DNA from: Sulfuricurvum sp.
GTDB taxonomy: Bacteria > Campylobacterota > Campylobacteria > Campylobacterales > Sulfurimonadaceae
Direction: 5' to 3'
DNA length: 64,000 nucleotides
NCBI RefSeq assembly: GCF_023229695.1
Contig: NZ_JALNYS010000006.1
Span: 1-64,000 of the forward strand
Shown: positions 17,122 through 26,078 of the stretch, piece after piece
Position numbering within the stretch: position 1 is the first letter of the stretch
How the letters are laid out: the number at the start of each line of letters is the position of its first letter
Translations under genes and position numbers: made by a program
The notes under the pieces: generated by a model
What the model was told of the DNA's origin: nothing
The model's database searches: none
What the model saw: only the letters and a program-made list of their open reading frames with translations

Positions 17122-18215
17122 TTTTTTTGCTCCTTGGATAAGTTTTGGTATTTTTTCATGCTACTCTCCTTATATTTTTCAAGTTTTGATTTAATTATGT
17201 GATTCATTTGCGTGACTGCATTTTGCATATCGGGATTGAGGTTTGGACATCTTCTGGCTAATAGCTTAAATAAAGCTGGATTATTGGTGTGTTTTTTATC
17301 AAACATGTCACTATAAATAACATTTGTTTGATAATTATCAATTTTCATTGAGTCCAATATAACAGGTAAATTGTCCTTGATAATGATCGCTTCTTTGGAT
17401 GTACACATTTCGGGTAAGAATTGCTGATTCTGCGTATGGTACATCCTGATTTTTATCAATTCAGATGATATGTCAACCATATCAGAACTATATGAAAGTG
17501 TCATAGCATGAACAAATTTTGACCCAAGGAGATACTTCTTTTTAACTACCTCATAGTGTTTAAGAACCTTTGAAAGATTTTTTACGCTTTGAGGATCATC
17601 TAAATAATAATCTTGATGTTGAGCGGGATATCTACGTGGGTATTTTCCAGAATAAAAGCTCACCAATGCTGCCATCGCTTGAAACCGAAATCCCCTAATC
17701 TCAGGTAAATCGAAATTGACCACACCGTACGGATACCGTTCTATCATCTGAAAAATCTCATCGTGTTTTTGAGCGAATTCCTGACAGGGAAGATTTTCAT
17801 ACGCCAGTGAATAATCATTACGAGGCGGTACAATCAATCCGTGGATATCTTTATAAAAAAGTACCCACCATACGATATCTTCAACACTATTTTTCGGGAG
17901 GAGTTTTTTCCCTTTTTGAAAGTGCTCATCCATTTGTCGGATTAGCTTTAGTATTACGGGGTTATCGTAATCCATAGTCGGATGCAACTCTTCGATATAA
18001 ATTCGATATTCCATCGCTTTTAAAAACTCTGCACTTGCCGTAGGATTTTTCGATTTTTCGATGGGATACATCTCTCTGACTTTTTTTGCAGTTGCATCTG
18101 TCCAGTTTGATGCATACATAAATGCAGGAAATAATAGTGTAATTATGAATGCCAGAATCCTTGTGTATTTGAACCTAACTATTTTGTCTGAATAATTTAG
18201 TGCATTTATTTTCAT
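17118..18215 (-). CDS. secreted or periplasmic protein, unknown function
   Basis: 365 residues. Residues about 18-36 form a signal-like hydrophobic stretch (ILAFIITLLFPAFMYAS) with a plausible cleavage after YAS. The rest is alpha-helical and charged, with no domain I recognise, and ends with a Lys-rich tail. It is the first gene of the 18215-16211 operon; the second RAYT-derived element ends about 30 bp upstream of its start, so its native promoter may be lost. Confidence 0.6.
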   Translation of the reverse strand: MKINALNYSDKIVRFKYTRILAFIITLLFPAFMYASNWTDATAKKVREMYPIEKSKNPTASAEFLKAMEYRIYIEELHPTMDYDNPVILKLIRQMDEHFQKGKKLLPKNSVEDIVWWVLFYKDIHGLIVPPRNDYSLAYENLPCQEFAQKHDEIFQMIERYPYGVVNFDLPEIRGFRFQAMAALVSFYSGKYPRRYPAQHQDYYLDDPQSVKNLSKVLKHYEVVKKKYLLGSKFVHAMTLSYSSDMVDISSELIKIRMYHTQNQQFLPEMCTSKEAIIIKDNLPVILDSMKIDNYQTNVIYSDMFDKKHTNNPALFKLLARRCPNLNPDMQNAVTQMNHIIKSKLEKYKESSMKKYQNLSKEQKK

Positions 18216-18243
18216 GCCGCTCTCCTTATAGTTTTAAAGTTTT

Positions 18244-18570
18244 TTCTCGTTCCCAACGTCCTCGTTGGGAATGCATACATATGTTTAAACCTTTTTGATT
18301 ATCTCCACATCCGTTCAACATCGATTAGCCCCTCGTTCTCTTCATAGTGTCGTGCGTTGCTATAGGCCGGTGACTTGCTTCGGATGACGATATTCAGTGT
18401 AATACGGTACACGTGATAAAATACGGATGTGTCGGTTCGTAGACTTTACAGCGGCTTCGGCTCATCTTAGACGTTCCTTACTCTTTGGCTTTCACAGTCT
18501 CTCCTGAGTTGGAGCATAAACTCATTCGGACATCTGTATGCATTCCCACTCAGAGAGTGGGAACAAAGGA
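18244..18570. mobile_element. RAYT-derived miniature element, copy 2
   Basis: Bases 18244-18492 match copy 1 with few differences. The left end has the same REP-like hairpin. The right end differs: after about 40 unrelated bases it closes with a variant palindrome (CATTCCCACTC agag GAGTGGGAACA, about 18541-18563). This variant belongs to the same REP-like family as the left hairpin but has another loop. The element ends 7 bp before the stop codon of the 328-residue gene. Confidence 0.8.
18299..18465 (-). pseudogene. internally deleted REP-associated tyrosine transposase (copy 2)
   Basis: Reads MSRSRCKVYEPTHPYFITC, TVLH, stop; then in another frame SPAYSNARHYEENEGLIDVE and RMWR with a stop. 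The C-terminal part is better kept than in copy 1, which has a stop in place of the Tyr. Both copies share the same internal deletion, so the deletion preceded the duplication. Confidence 0.8.
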
Positions 18571-18576
18571 AGGAAT

Positions 18577-19563
18577 TCACTGATGCCACCCTCCGGTGAC
18601 AATGGTCATCAAATCCTGATTGGCCTTGACACTCTCCATCGAGGTGATGGAGATATCATGGGAGACGGCGTAACCGTTCATGGACTGGAGGATAAGATTG
18701 ATATCGTTGGAGGTGAGGTAATTGCCGTCGCTGAGGGCGGTGGTATCGATGGTATTCTCGGGGCTGACCTGATGAACTACGCCCCCACTGCCTCCAGCAG
18801 TTTGGCCAAATTTTCGGATCTCTTTTCCGATATCAACCGGCATTGTCCGAAACGGGGAGCCAAACAATCGTGATCTCTCTCGAACGTGCTGAAAATCAAA
18901 TTCGGCAAGCGTATCATGGCCTGTTTGGATAGTGATATTATTGATATTGATCGTATCGATGCTACTCATGTTGGAGACGTTACCGCTACTTTCTTTTGAG
19001 GTTATTCCGGTGTGTATAAAATTTTCACCCTTTTTTTCAAATAGAAAATTGCTTGAAGACGGTGCGATCTGCTCTCCCGTATTCGGGTTTTCGACAACAA
19101 CCCCTCCGGTTGAATGTGTACGATAGGGATCGTGTTCGATAGGTGTATTGAAATTATCAGGAAGGGGAGTTTGGCTCTCGGTTGCGGGAACCGTAGAGAG
19201 CCCTTGATCAGACGTGTTCCCTATCCATCCGCCGCTACTCGTACCGGTGAGTGTTGTCGTATCGGTAATGTTATCCCCAAAAGATTGACTGATTCCACCG
19301 CCGCTTATCGGCAATGTATCCGGCCATTGACTCTGACCCGGGGTACTCAATCCGGCAAAGCTGTCGATAGCGGCAGTATATTTTCGAACCGTTTGATTGA
19401 ATCCACTCTCCGTCGGCACGATGGTTGAGAGTCCGAATGTTGGATCGATGACGTGATCACCCTTGAAATCAGCCTGATACGTAGAATTCTGAGTATCAAC
19501 AACTCCTCCGGACGAGCGGATCACTTTTGATTGAAAGAGGGAGGTTAGGTGTTTGAAATGCAT
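18577..19563 (-). CDS. probable type I secretion substrate sharing the C-terminal signal of the giant RTX protein
   Basis: 328 residues without RTX nonapeptides. It is rich in Gly, Ser and Thr. The last 55 residues (ALSDGNYLTSNDINLILQSM onward to GGWHQ) match the end of the 1658-residue RTX protein at nearly every position, at DNA level as well. That region is the presumed export signal. The N-terminal 60 residues resemble the truncated gene at 16211-16450. GGAAAAACA precedes the ATG. It lies 116 bp downstream of the TolC-like gene in the same direction. Its job outside the cell is unknown. Confidence 0.75.
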   Translation of the reverse strand: MHFKHLTSLFQSKVIRSSGGVVDTQNSTYQADFKGDHVIDPTFGLSTIVPTESGFNQTVRKYTAAIDSFAGLSTPGQSQWPDTLPISGGGISQSFGDNITDTTTLTGTSSGGWIGNTSDQGLSTVPATESQTPLPDNFNTPIEHDPYRTHSTGGVVVENPNTGEQIAPSSSNFLFEKKGENFIHTGITSKESSGNVSNMSSIDTININNITIQTGHDTLAEFDFQHVRERSRLFGSPFRTMPVDIGKEIRKFGQTAGGSGGVVHQVSPENTIDTTALSDGNYLTSNDINLILQSMNGYAVSHDISITSMESVKANQDLMTIVTGGWHQ

Positions 19564-19602
19564 TGTTTTTCCTTTATTGTTTTATCATGATTGGTCACAC
19601 CT

Positions 19603-19622
19603 GCGGCAAAAGATTTTGCCGC
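19603..19622 (-). terminator. perfect hairpin behind the TolC-like gene
   Basis: GCGGCAAAA, a 2-nt loop, then TTTTGCCGC: a perfect 9-bp stem 57 bp after the stop of the outer-membrane gene. No U tract follows on the minus strand, so it may be an mRNA-stabilising or partial terminator hairpin. Confidence 0.45.
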
Positions 19623-19678
19623 TTATGACGCCGCCGCCCTAAAGTGAGTTTTTATCGCTCAGTCGCCGTGCTTAGAAT

Positions 19679-20989
19679 TTATCGCATTGCGCATGTTTCA
19701 ACCTCCGTATGGTGAAGTTTCAGAGCGTATGCTTCGTACCCTTTTTGTATCTCTTCTATTTCGAGGGTCAGCTCCCGCTCTATCCCTTCGAGTTTGACAC
19801 TCACTTCGCTTAACGCATCCGCTTCTCCCTGTGCACGGAGCCGTTGTGTCATCGCAATTTTGGTACGGATTTGCCCCAGTGCATCGGTTTCGTTTTGGGT
19901 AAGGAGTGTCAGACGTTCGATCTGCTGCTGTTTGGTTTGGGTTTCGTAGTCGAATTCCCGTTTGGCCAGAGCATACTCTTCTTGCAGCCGTTGCAGCTCA
20001 TAGCCCAGACGTGAAGATTCGTGACGGTATTTAAACCCTTCAAATAAACTCCATCGGAGACTCACACCCGCATTCCAGCTGTTGGGACGAATCGCGTTTA
20101 ACGCATCGTTACCGTTATGGCTGTCGGAGCCGTAAAGGTAATACGAGGAGTACAGCGATACGGTGGGCAGTTGCGACCGTTGCAGCATACTGATTTCGGC
20201 GTTTTTCTGGAGGATTTTCTCTTTGTACCGGCGGGATTGAACAACCGTATCGAAATCGGGATTCTTGATCGATGGGGCAAGAGGTTCAAAGGGGAGGAGT
20301 CGGGTTGTGTCGGTATCAAGATCGGTATGGGCAAGTTTGCTTAGAGCGATAAGATTTTCTTCGTATGTCATTTTCGACTTTTCGATCTCACGTTCCAGAT
20401 CGATGAGGCGTATCGCTTCGTCTCCGACCGAAACACGCGATTCTTTGCCGGCCGTATATAACCGCTGTTTCAGAGCGTAGAGCTCTTTACGCAGGGAATG
20501 CATCCGTGTTTTATGGCGGTTTTCGGCATCCGCTTTTTGTCCGCTTGCGTAATGCTCAAGAAGCTCCTGATAGAGTCTGACCTCTTCGTTGCACTCTTCC
20601 AACCGTTTGATCGAAATCTCTTTTTCGGAGATTTCAATCTGTTTGAGCGTTGTACCGAAACGGTAGAGTTCGTAATTAAGCCGAAGTGCAAGGGAGTTTT
20701 TATAAAGGGTATTGGGGCTGATCGTCATGTCTGCTACCGTGATGTTGCCTGACGATGAAGAGGTGCTGTCGAAACTCTTACTGTACTCACTGCTATATCC
20801 CAACGAAAGCTGAGGATAAAGGGACGCATAGATCGTATTCAAACGTGATTCTTCAATGCGTGTATCAATACTGCGGAGTTTTAGGCGGTGAGAATGGTCC
20901 AAAGCGGCCGTTTTAAGGGAGCTGAAACTAATCTCACCGCCCTTCAGAGCAATTACCGGGAGAAAAGTTAAAAATAGTATTTTACGCAT
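19679..20989 (-). CDS. TolC-type outer membrane efflux/secretion channel
   Basis: 436 residues with an N-terminal signal peptide (MRKILFLTFLPVIALKGGE). The rest is the two-fold helical pattern of TolC/OEP proteins, with long heptad-like stretches at about 120-220 and 330-430 and strands such as LSLGYSSEYS and WNAGVSLRWSLFEGF. The latter is the family's typical beta-strand motif before the second half. It should form the outer-membrane exit for the ABC/HlyD system in the same region, although it is 9 kb from the adaptor gene and separated by substrate-like and element genes. Confidence 0.9.
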   Translation of the reverse strand: MRKILFLTFLPVIALKGGEISFSSLKTAALDHSHRLKLRSIDTRIEESRLNTIYASLYPQLSLGYSSEYSKSFDSTSSSSGNITVADMTISPNTLYKNSLALRLNYELYRFGTTLKQIEISEKEISIKRLEECNEEVRLYQELLEHYASGQKADAENRHKTRMHSLRKELYALKQRLYTAGKESRVSVGDEAIRLIDLEREIEKSKMTYEENLIALSKLAHTDLDTDTTRLLPFEPLAPSIKNPDFDTVVQSRRYKEKILQKNAEISMLQRSQLPTVSLYSSYYLYGSDSHNGNDALNAIRPNSWNAGVSLRWSLFEGFKYRHESSRLGYELQRLQEEYALAKREFDYETQTKQQQIERLTLLTQNETDALGQIRTKIAMTQRLRAQGEADALSEVSVKLEGIERELTLEIEEIQKGYEAYALKLHHTEVETCAMR

Positions 20990-21174
20990 AACCTAATCAT
21001 TTATATTAAATTTAAACTATAGATATTAGCATAATTTCATATTTGATGGTTTATAACGTTTTAAATAGTGTGTAAATAGAATGTTAGATTACAAAATGTA
21101 ACATCATAAAATATTAATAATTATATAATAATCACAAAATACTATCTTAGGTAGTACGGATAAGGGTGCTAGAG

Positions 21175-21543
21175 CGTCGGGATGAGATACAAATCACACA
21201 CATAGGAGCACACACCATCGAAGCATTGGATAACACGCAGGTGCTTTTATTTGATATCCCTATTATTTCTCGATACCGTCAATCACGCAACACTGCTGTG
21301 ATATGACGGCGCGATACGCTCATCATTTTGGTTTTAACGTCGAGTTGACAGGGACACTCGCATTTGAAAATACAGGGGGGAAAGCTACCGCAGAAGAGTT
21401 GCACCACCCTTGTGAAGCAAGCATTTCGATTTAGCACTGTTATGAGTACGTAAGAGTGGATTGAGACAATATCGATAAAAGTTTAAATGCAATTGTTGAA
21501 GTTATTAGTTTAATATATACCCGCTATCGCACCTATAGCTGAA
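21175..21543 (+). pseudogene. decayed ORF of unknown family
   Basis: The 543-bp space between 20990 and 21532 holds no intact gene. From a GTG near 21170 the plus strand reads VLERRDEIQITHIGAHTIEA and continues about 25 residues to RNTAVI and a stop. One frame over it continues TARYAHHFGFNVELTGTLAF, then LHHPCEASISI, stop, HCYEYVRVD, stop, DNIDKSLNAIVEVISLIYTR and a final stop at 21543. Codon use looks real, so this is probably a gene broken by one frameshift and two stops. The end overlaps the ParA-like gene on the other strand. Confidence 0.4.
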
Positions 21544-22552
21544 GATCAATTTTTTCTCCTACTATTTTCGCTAATTCTTTAAAATCTTTTTTTGCATCAA
21601 GTACAGCATTCGCATGACTCCCGATCGCACCATCAGCCGCTGTAAGATTAAAAATTGGTTTACGACACTCTTGAGCCATAGGCATCAATGAACGGTAATG
21701 TTTTATGGTGCCTAAACGATATTGATCATTTTCAGGTAAAAAAGTTTGATCTTCTGACACACCATCCAAAACTGACTCGCGGTAAACTTGCGGAATACGG
21801 TTAATCCATTTATCGTATGCTTTTACCGGTCTATCTAATCGTACGGTATGTTGTTGAGATAAATATCCGATAGGTTGCATACGCCCAGTCGGTAATTTAA
21901 AATTTGGATAATGGGACGGTTCTGAACTGCTTTTCCAATTATTCAATCTTTTTTGCCATAAATTTCTCCAACTTTTCAATGCAGGACCTAAATTTTTCAA
22001 CCCTTGCAATGAAAACAGATCAGCACCGAGAGGTATAATGACATAATCGGTAGCCAACAAAACCGATCGGTTAATAGCCCCCAAATTGGGTCCAATATCT
22101 ACTAGAATAATCTCTGCATCGACTTTTATAGCAGCTGTTTGCATAACATGCCAAAAAGAGCTCAAAATACGCATTGGTCGATAAAGATTAGTATCCGCCA
22201 TACTTTTAGGCCATTCACCCGCCAGAGTATCCTCATAGCTTGATAGTGCAACATCACCCGGAATCAAATACAAATTATTGACAATCTGTTGTAATTTCGG
22301 CTCCGTAATATCACCAACACCCGTTAATGGTTTAACACATTGAAATACAGTTGAACCTTCAACCGAATTATTCCAGAGTTCATCAATCTGATCTTCGTTT
22401 AAAAAAGCGGCCGTTAAATTGGCTTGCGGATCCAAATCGGCAACGACGACACGTTTTCCAAGGGATGCAAACATCCATGACAAGTGATAGATGAGTGATG
22501 TTTTTCCTACCCCACCTTTATTATTAAAAAATGTAAGAATTGGGATACTCAT
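21533..22552 (-). CDS. ParA/MinD-like ATPase
   Basis: 339 residues from the ATG at 22552, which overlaps the stop of the upstream gene by ATGA. The deviant Walker A is FFNNKGGVGKTSLIYHLS at the N-terminus; VVVADLDPQANLT and IILVDIGPNLGAINR are the Walker A' and B regions of AAA_31 (ParA) proteins. The C-terminal half is longer than in MinD and includes an insertion with Arg/Lys. No parB gene or centromere-like repeat is nearby, so plasmid-type partition is unlikely. The coupled partner suggests a two-gene module of unknown function. Confidence 0.8.
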   Translation of the reverse strand: MSIPILTFFNNKGGVGKTSLIYHLSWMFASLGKRVVVADLDPQANLTAAFLNEDQIDELWNNSVEGSTVFQCVKPLTGVGDITEPKLQQIVNNLYLIPGDVALSSYEDTLAGEWPKSMADTNLYRPMRILSSFWHVMQTAAIKVDAEIILVDIGPNLGAINRSVLLATDYVIIPLGADLFSLQGLKNLGPALKSWRNLWQKRLNNWKSSSEPSHYPNFKLPTGRMQPIGYLSQQHTVRLDRPVKAYDKWINRIPQVYRESVLDGVSEDQTFLPENDQYRLGTIKHYRSLMPMAQECRKPIFNLTAADGAIGSHANAVLDAKKDFKELAKIVGEKIDLQL

Positions 22553-23757
22553 GCTTTTTGCCTTAGCGTACACAGAACATGACTTTCATTGACCGTAAAT
22601 TCCAAATCCGGATTGCCATTGGATGCCAACTCTCTTTTTGCAGTTGCAATCCCCCTACCGAATGATTGTACGTATCCGAATGTTTTTAAAACATCTCCCA
22701 CATTCGGATTGCGATAATCGGTCATCCCCGGTCGCCCAAAATTATCTACCGTAACATTTCCGTAAGGTCCGCCCGGACTGGTGATTTCAATTCGATCATT
22801 GAACCAATAAACTCGAATAGGAGCATTCGTCACTTCATAGGTTCGATGTAACACCGCATTATAGATTATCTGTTGTAAGGCTGCCTGCGGATACGGTATA
22901 TCAAACCGATGCGTAGCAGATGAAATGATATCAACGGCTACACGATTATGTGATTTTAATTTCTCTTCAATACGACGAAGCATCTCTACTAAAGCACCGC
23001 CTATTTTTTCTTCATCAATCACAGGATCTGCCAACTCTTTACCGTCAATTCGTAAAAACTGTATAGAAGCACCCGGTATAAAATCTTGCGGGCTTTTTCC
23101 AATTGCAAGCAAACCTAAAACGGTCGGAGTCGTATCATCCGGTGAAACAATCATTTTACACGAAGAGAGACGTTCTTCATAGGTTCGACCGTTTGCTTCT
23201 AATATATCCGATGCGAAGGCAGAGGGCAAATAGTCATTCTCAAATTTAGACTTGGATAAATCAGTGATTTTTGCTGTCGGTATAGGATACAGATCAAAAG
23301 GGAGATTTTTATACCGTCTTTTTTCGTTTAATATCCGTTCATCCTGTGCATTAGAGATAGAGCGTCGAGAACCCGTACGCACCCAAATGCGACCATCGTA
23401 TTTAACGGGAGGCATATCAGAAGGCATAACCGTAACCACTGCTATTTCAGCACCCTTAAGCACCCGTTTTTCGACACTCATAACCGGTAAAGGGAGAATA
23501 TTTCCATCCGTCTTAATATTTGCCAAAGTTAATAATAATTGATCATCAATTGGAAAATCTGAGGGTGTTCCGTTATCTTTTGCGCCAATAAACAAAACAC
23601 CGGGATGGTTATGATTTGATAAATCATTTGAGAAAGCACAAATAGCCTGTCGTGCTTTTGTAGGAACATCCCCTTTAAATGACTCTTTTCGTTCTGACAA
23701 CTCCGATTCGGGTGAGTTTAATAGTTCTAAAAGCTCTTCATCACTATATCGTCTCAT
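22549..23757 (-). CDS. AlbA_2 (Schlafen-like) DNA-binding protein with HATPase-like C-terminal domain
   Basis: 402 residues. Residues about 15-140 form an AlbA_2 domain: ESELSERKESFKG at the start, then GVLFIGAKDNG, and WVRTGSRRSISNAQDE. Residues about 275-370 contain ALQQIIYNAVLHRTYE and FNDRIEITSPGGPYG, the N and G1 regions of a GHKL-like ATPase as in RecG-related transcriptional regulators. Proteins with this layout act as regulators or in phage defence. The gene is translationally coupled to a ParA-like ATPase and probably forms one functional unit with it. Confidence 0.8.
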   Translation of the reverse strand: MRRYSDEELLELLNSPESELSERKESFKGDVPTKARQAICAFSNDLSNHNHPGVLFIGAKDNGTPSDFPIDDQLLLTLANIKTDGNILPLPVMSVEKRVLKGAEIAVVTVMPSDMPPVKYDGRIWVRTGSRRSISNAQDERILNEKRRYKNLPFDLYPIPTAKITDLSKSKFENDYLPSAFASDILEANGRTYEERLSSCKMIVSPDDTTPTVLGLLAIGKSPQDFIPGASIQFLRIDGKELADPVIDEEKIGGALVEMLRRIEEKLKSHNRVAVDIISSATHRFDIPYPQAALQQIIYNAVLHRTYEVTNAPIRVYWFNDRIEITSPGGPYGNVTVDNFGRPGMTDYRNPNVGDVLKTFGYVQSFGRGIATAKRELASNGNPDLEFTVNESHVLCTLRQKA

Positions 23758-23866
23758 CTTCTCCCCATTAAAGCTAATTAATTATTGCTATCATACCTTT
23801 TTCAGTCTAAAACCTTCTCGCAATACATTCACCCCTCATCTCTCCCTAGAAATTCTCTCTAAAAAG

Positions 23867-24409
23867 CTAGCGTAATACCGAGTTATCCTCACTCTGTTGA
23901 TTCGAAGAGCTTAAAATTTGTTCTAAAAACCCTATCTCGGCAATCCCTGATTTTTGCTCATCATTGCGAAGCGTCTGAATTTGTTCCAACATCTCACTGC
24001 TCATCAGCATTTCGCTCTCTTTGCCTTTTTTCTCTTTTTCTTCTTTTTGGGCTTCCATCATCTCTTCAATAAGCTTTTTTTTATAGTCATTCACCATTTT
24101 GTTGATATCCATCGGGATTTCAGGGTTTTTCTCTTTCTCTTTGAGCAGTTTGGCACGATACTCTTCGACGAGGGCTTTGATTTTCTCTTCATCAAGCTCT
24201 TTTAGAAAAACAGCGGCACCTTTGTCGCGCAAGTCATTTTTAAACTTGCTCAATTCACCATCCTCGGCATTGATCTCATCGCGTGTTTGATACTCTTGTA
24301 CCGGATAAAACCCAGCAATCAGTGCCGCATAATCTTGATCGATGCTCTCATCTTTCGTGATGCAGGGTAACGTATTGAGCGACGTATTGGTAACAGCGGC
24401 TACATTCAT
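23867..24409 (-). CDS. hypothetical protein with charged coiled-coil core
   Basis: 180 residues starting at the ATG at 24409, which has GGAG 6 nt upstream; a TTG 4 codons earlier would place the start inside that site. Residues about 60-130 are highly charged and helical (KLLKEKEKNPE, KKKLIEEMMEAQKEEKEKKG), suggesting a coiled coil. No signal or membrane segment is seen. I do not recognise the family. The neighbours on both sides are in the same direction but more than 100 bp away. Confidence 0.6.
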   Translation of the reverse strand: MNVAAVTNTSLNTLPCITKDESIDQDYAALIAGFYPVQEYQTRDEINAEDGELSKFKNDLRDKGAAVFLKELDEEKIKALVEEYRAKLLKEKEKNPEIPMDINKMVNDYKKKLIEEMMEAQKEEKEKKGKESEMLMSSEMLEQIQTLRNDEQKSGIAEIGFLEQILSSSNQQSEDNSVLR

Positions 24410-24530
24410 ACTCATCTCCAAACATGATTTAAGTACTCATAACAAGCAAAAATCGTTCTCTAATATGATAAATCTGGAAATATTACGCTGCAAGATCGGC
24501 ATGTATCTTGCAGCCCCTCTTTTATTCGGA

Positions 24531-25889
24531 TTATACGTCCCACGGAGCCGGTTTTCCGACATTGGCAAAGACGGGATTGTTAAAGGCGTATTTGAGGTCT
24601 TCTGCGAGATTCAGCAGACCGTTATAACCGCCGTAACTCGTCTTTTTCTCCTGATTGACGTCGATAAATGAGATCTTTTTCTTGATGGCGGTATAGAGGC
24701 TCCGTCCCCCGGCGAGGAGGATGTGGGCCCCCGTCGAATCGATCACTTTTCCCTGTTCGGAAGCGGGCTTGGTCATAAGTACCCCGTTCTCTCCCAAATA
24801 TTCGCGTGCCTTGTCAATATCATCCTGCGTTGATTTGGCGACACTCGTTGCTACCACTTCGATCCCGAGATCCTGCAATCCCGAAGCGATCGACCACGCC
24901 TTGTTCCCTCCGGTATTTAGGACCGCTTTTTTCCCCTCAAAAAGTTTTCGATACGGGAGAAGTGCCGCTTCCAATGCCGCTTCCTCTTCGGCAATGACCG
25001 CTTCGGCCCGTGCAATCAGTTCCGGACACCCCAGAGCCGCAACGATCTCACGGATAGCGAACGTCGTATCCCGTTTTCCGTAAAATGAAACCGAAATCCA
25101 GGGGACACCGTACTGCTCCTGCATCTTTCGTGTCAGTGTGATCAATGATTTTGCACAGACGATGACATTGAGTTTGGCGCGGTGAGCCGTGCGGATATCG
25201 CCGACACGCCCGTCCCCGCTCATCGAGCTGAGAACCCGAATCCCTATTTTGTCAAACAGCGGCAGGTACTGCCACATATCCCCGGTGACGTTGTAATCAC
25301 CGATGAGATTAATATCATAGGGTGTGAGCGTTTCGGGTTCTTTCGTTCCGATCAAATGTTCCAAAACCGCTTCCCCCGCCAGACGGGATCCCAGATTTTT
25401 GCTTCCGACAAATCCGGGTGCATGGACCGGAACGATGGGGACGCCGTATTTCTCACTCCCCTTTTTGCAGGTCATATCGATATCATCCCCTACCAATGCG
25501 GTGACACAGGTCGAATAGACGAATATCGCTTCGGGCTGATACTCTTTCATGACATAATCGATCGAATCGGCCAAACGCTTATCCCCACCGAAGATAACGT
25601 CATTCGTACTGATCCCCGTCGTGAACCCCATTTGTGTATGATCCCTCCCGGTATACGACGTTTTTGTCTCACGTGTCTCCCAGGATGCTCCCAGACACGT
25701 TTGCGGTCCGTGGACCAGATGGACGGCATCGGCATACGGAAAAAGTGAAATCTGCGCCCCGTCAAAAGCACATCCCCCTGCCGCAAGACCGGGTTTGGGT
25801 TTGTCACACCCCTCTCCGGGTTTTTTGTCTTTACTGTGAGAGCAGGCACTCTCATTCATGAGTTCTTTGATTTTAGCACGACTGACCAT
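24531..25889 (-). CDS. nifE: nitrogenase FeMo-cofactor biosynthesis protein NifE
   Basis: 452 residues. The N-terminal KPKPGLAAGGCAFDGAQIS with HLVHGPQTCLGASWETR is the NifE form of the nitrogenase-family N-terminus, and VYSTCVTALVGDDID carries the further conserved Cys. NifE pairs with NifN as the scaffold on which the FeMo-cofactor is completed. GGGGG lies 7 nt before the ATG. No nifN, nifD or nifK is within the window on either side, so it stands apart from its usual partners here. It is probably monocistronic or ends a short unit. Confidence 0.92.
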   Translation of the reverse strand: MVSRAKIKELMNESACSHSKDKKPGEGCDKPKPGLAAGGCAFDGAQISLFPYADAVHLVHGPQTCLGASWETRETKTSYTGRDHTQMGFTTGISTNDVIFGGDKRLADSIDYVMKEYQPEAIFVYSTCVTALVGDDIDMTCKKGSEKYGVPIVPVHAPGFVGSKNLGSRLAGEAVLEHLIGTKEPETLTPYDINLIGDYNVTGDMWQYLPLFDKIGIRVLSSMSGDGRVGDIRTAHRAKLNVIVCAKSLITLTRKMQEQYGVPWISVSFYGKRDTTFAIREIVAALGCPELIARAEAVIAEEEAALEAALLPYRKLFEGKKAVLNTGGNKAWSIASGLQDLGIEVVATSVAKSTQDDIDKAREYLGENGVLMTKPASEQGKVIDSTGAHILLAGGRSLYTAIKKKISFIDVNQEKKTSYGGYNGLLNLAEDLKYAFNNPVFANVGKPAPWDV

Positions 25890-26040
25890 CGGTAACCCCC
25901 GGTATGAAGTAACACTAAATATGCATTTTTTATACGAGGAGCAATCACCCGTTTGAATTGGTTTTGTCGCAACTATTACGGAAATGGATTAAAAAGAAAA
26001 TGGGGGAAAAATGACGGATAATCGACGGTTTAGCGACCAT

Positions 26041-26059
26041 CCACCCGGATTGCGGGTGG
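26041..26059 (-). terminator. hairpin behind acnB
   Basis: CCACCCG, loop GATTG, CGGGTGG: a 7-bp GC-rich stem 20 bp after the acnB stop. There is no clear U tract, so termination is only likely, not certain. Confidence 0.4.
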
Positions 26060-26078
26060 AGAATACGCATCGGTGGAT

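Noticed and set aside
21533..22552. Plasmid or chromosome partition locus
   Set aside because: The ParA-like gene has no parB or iteron/centromere repeats beside it and is coupled to an AlbA_2 gene.
24531..25889. Nitrogenase NifD rather than NifE
   Set aside because: The N-terminal KPKPGLAAGGCAFDG form, with the other visible Cys contexts, is that of NifE, and no nifH or nifK is adjacent.
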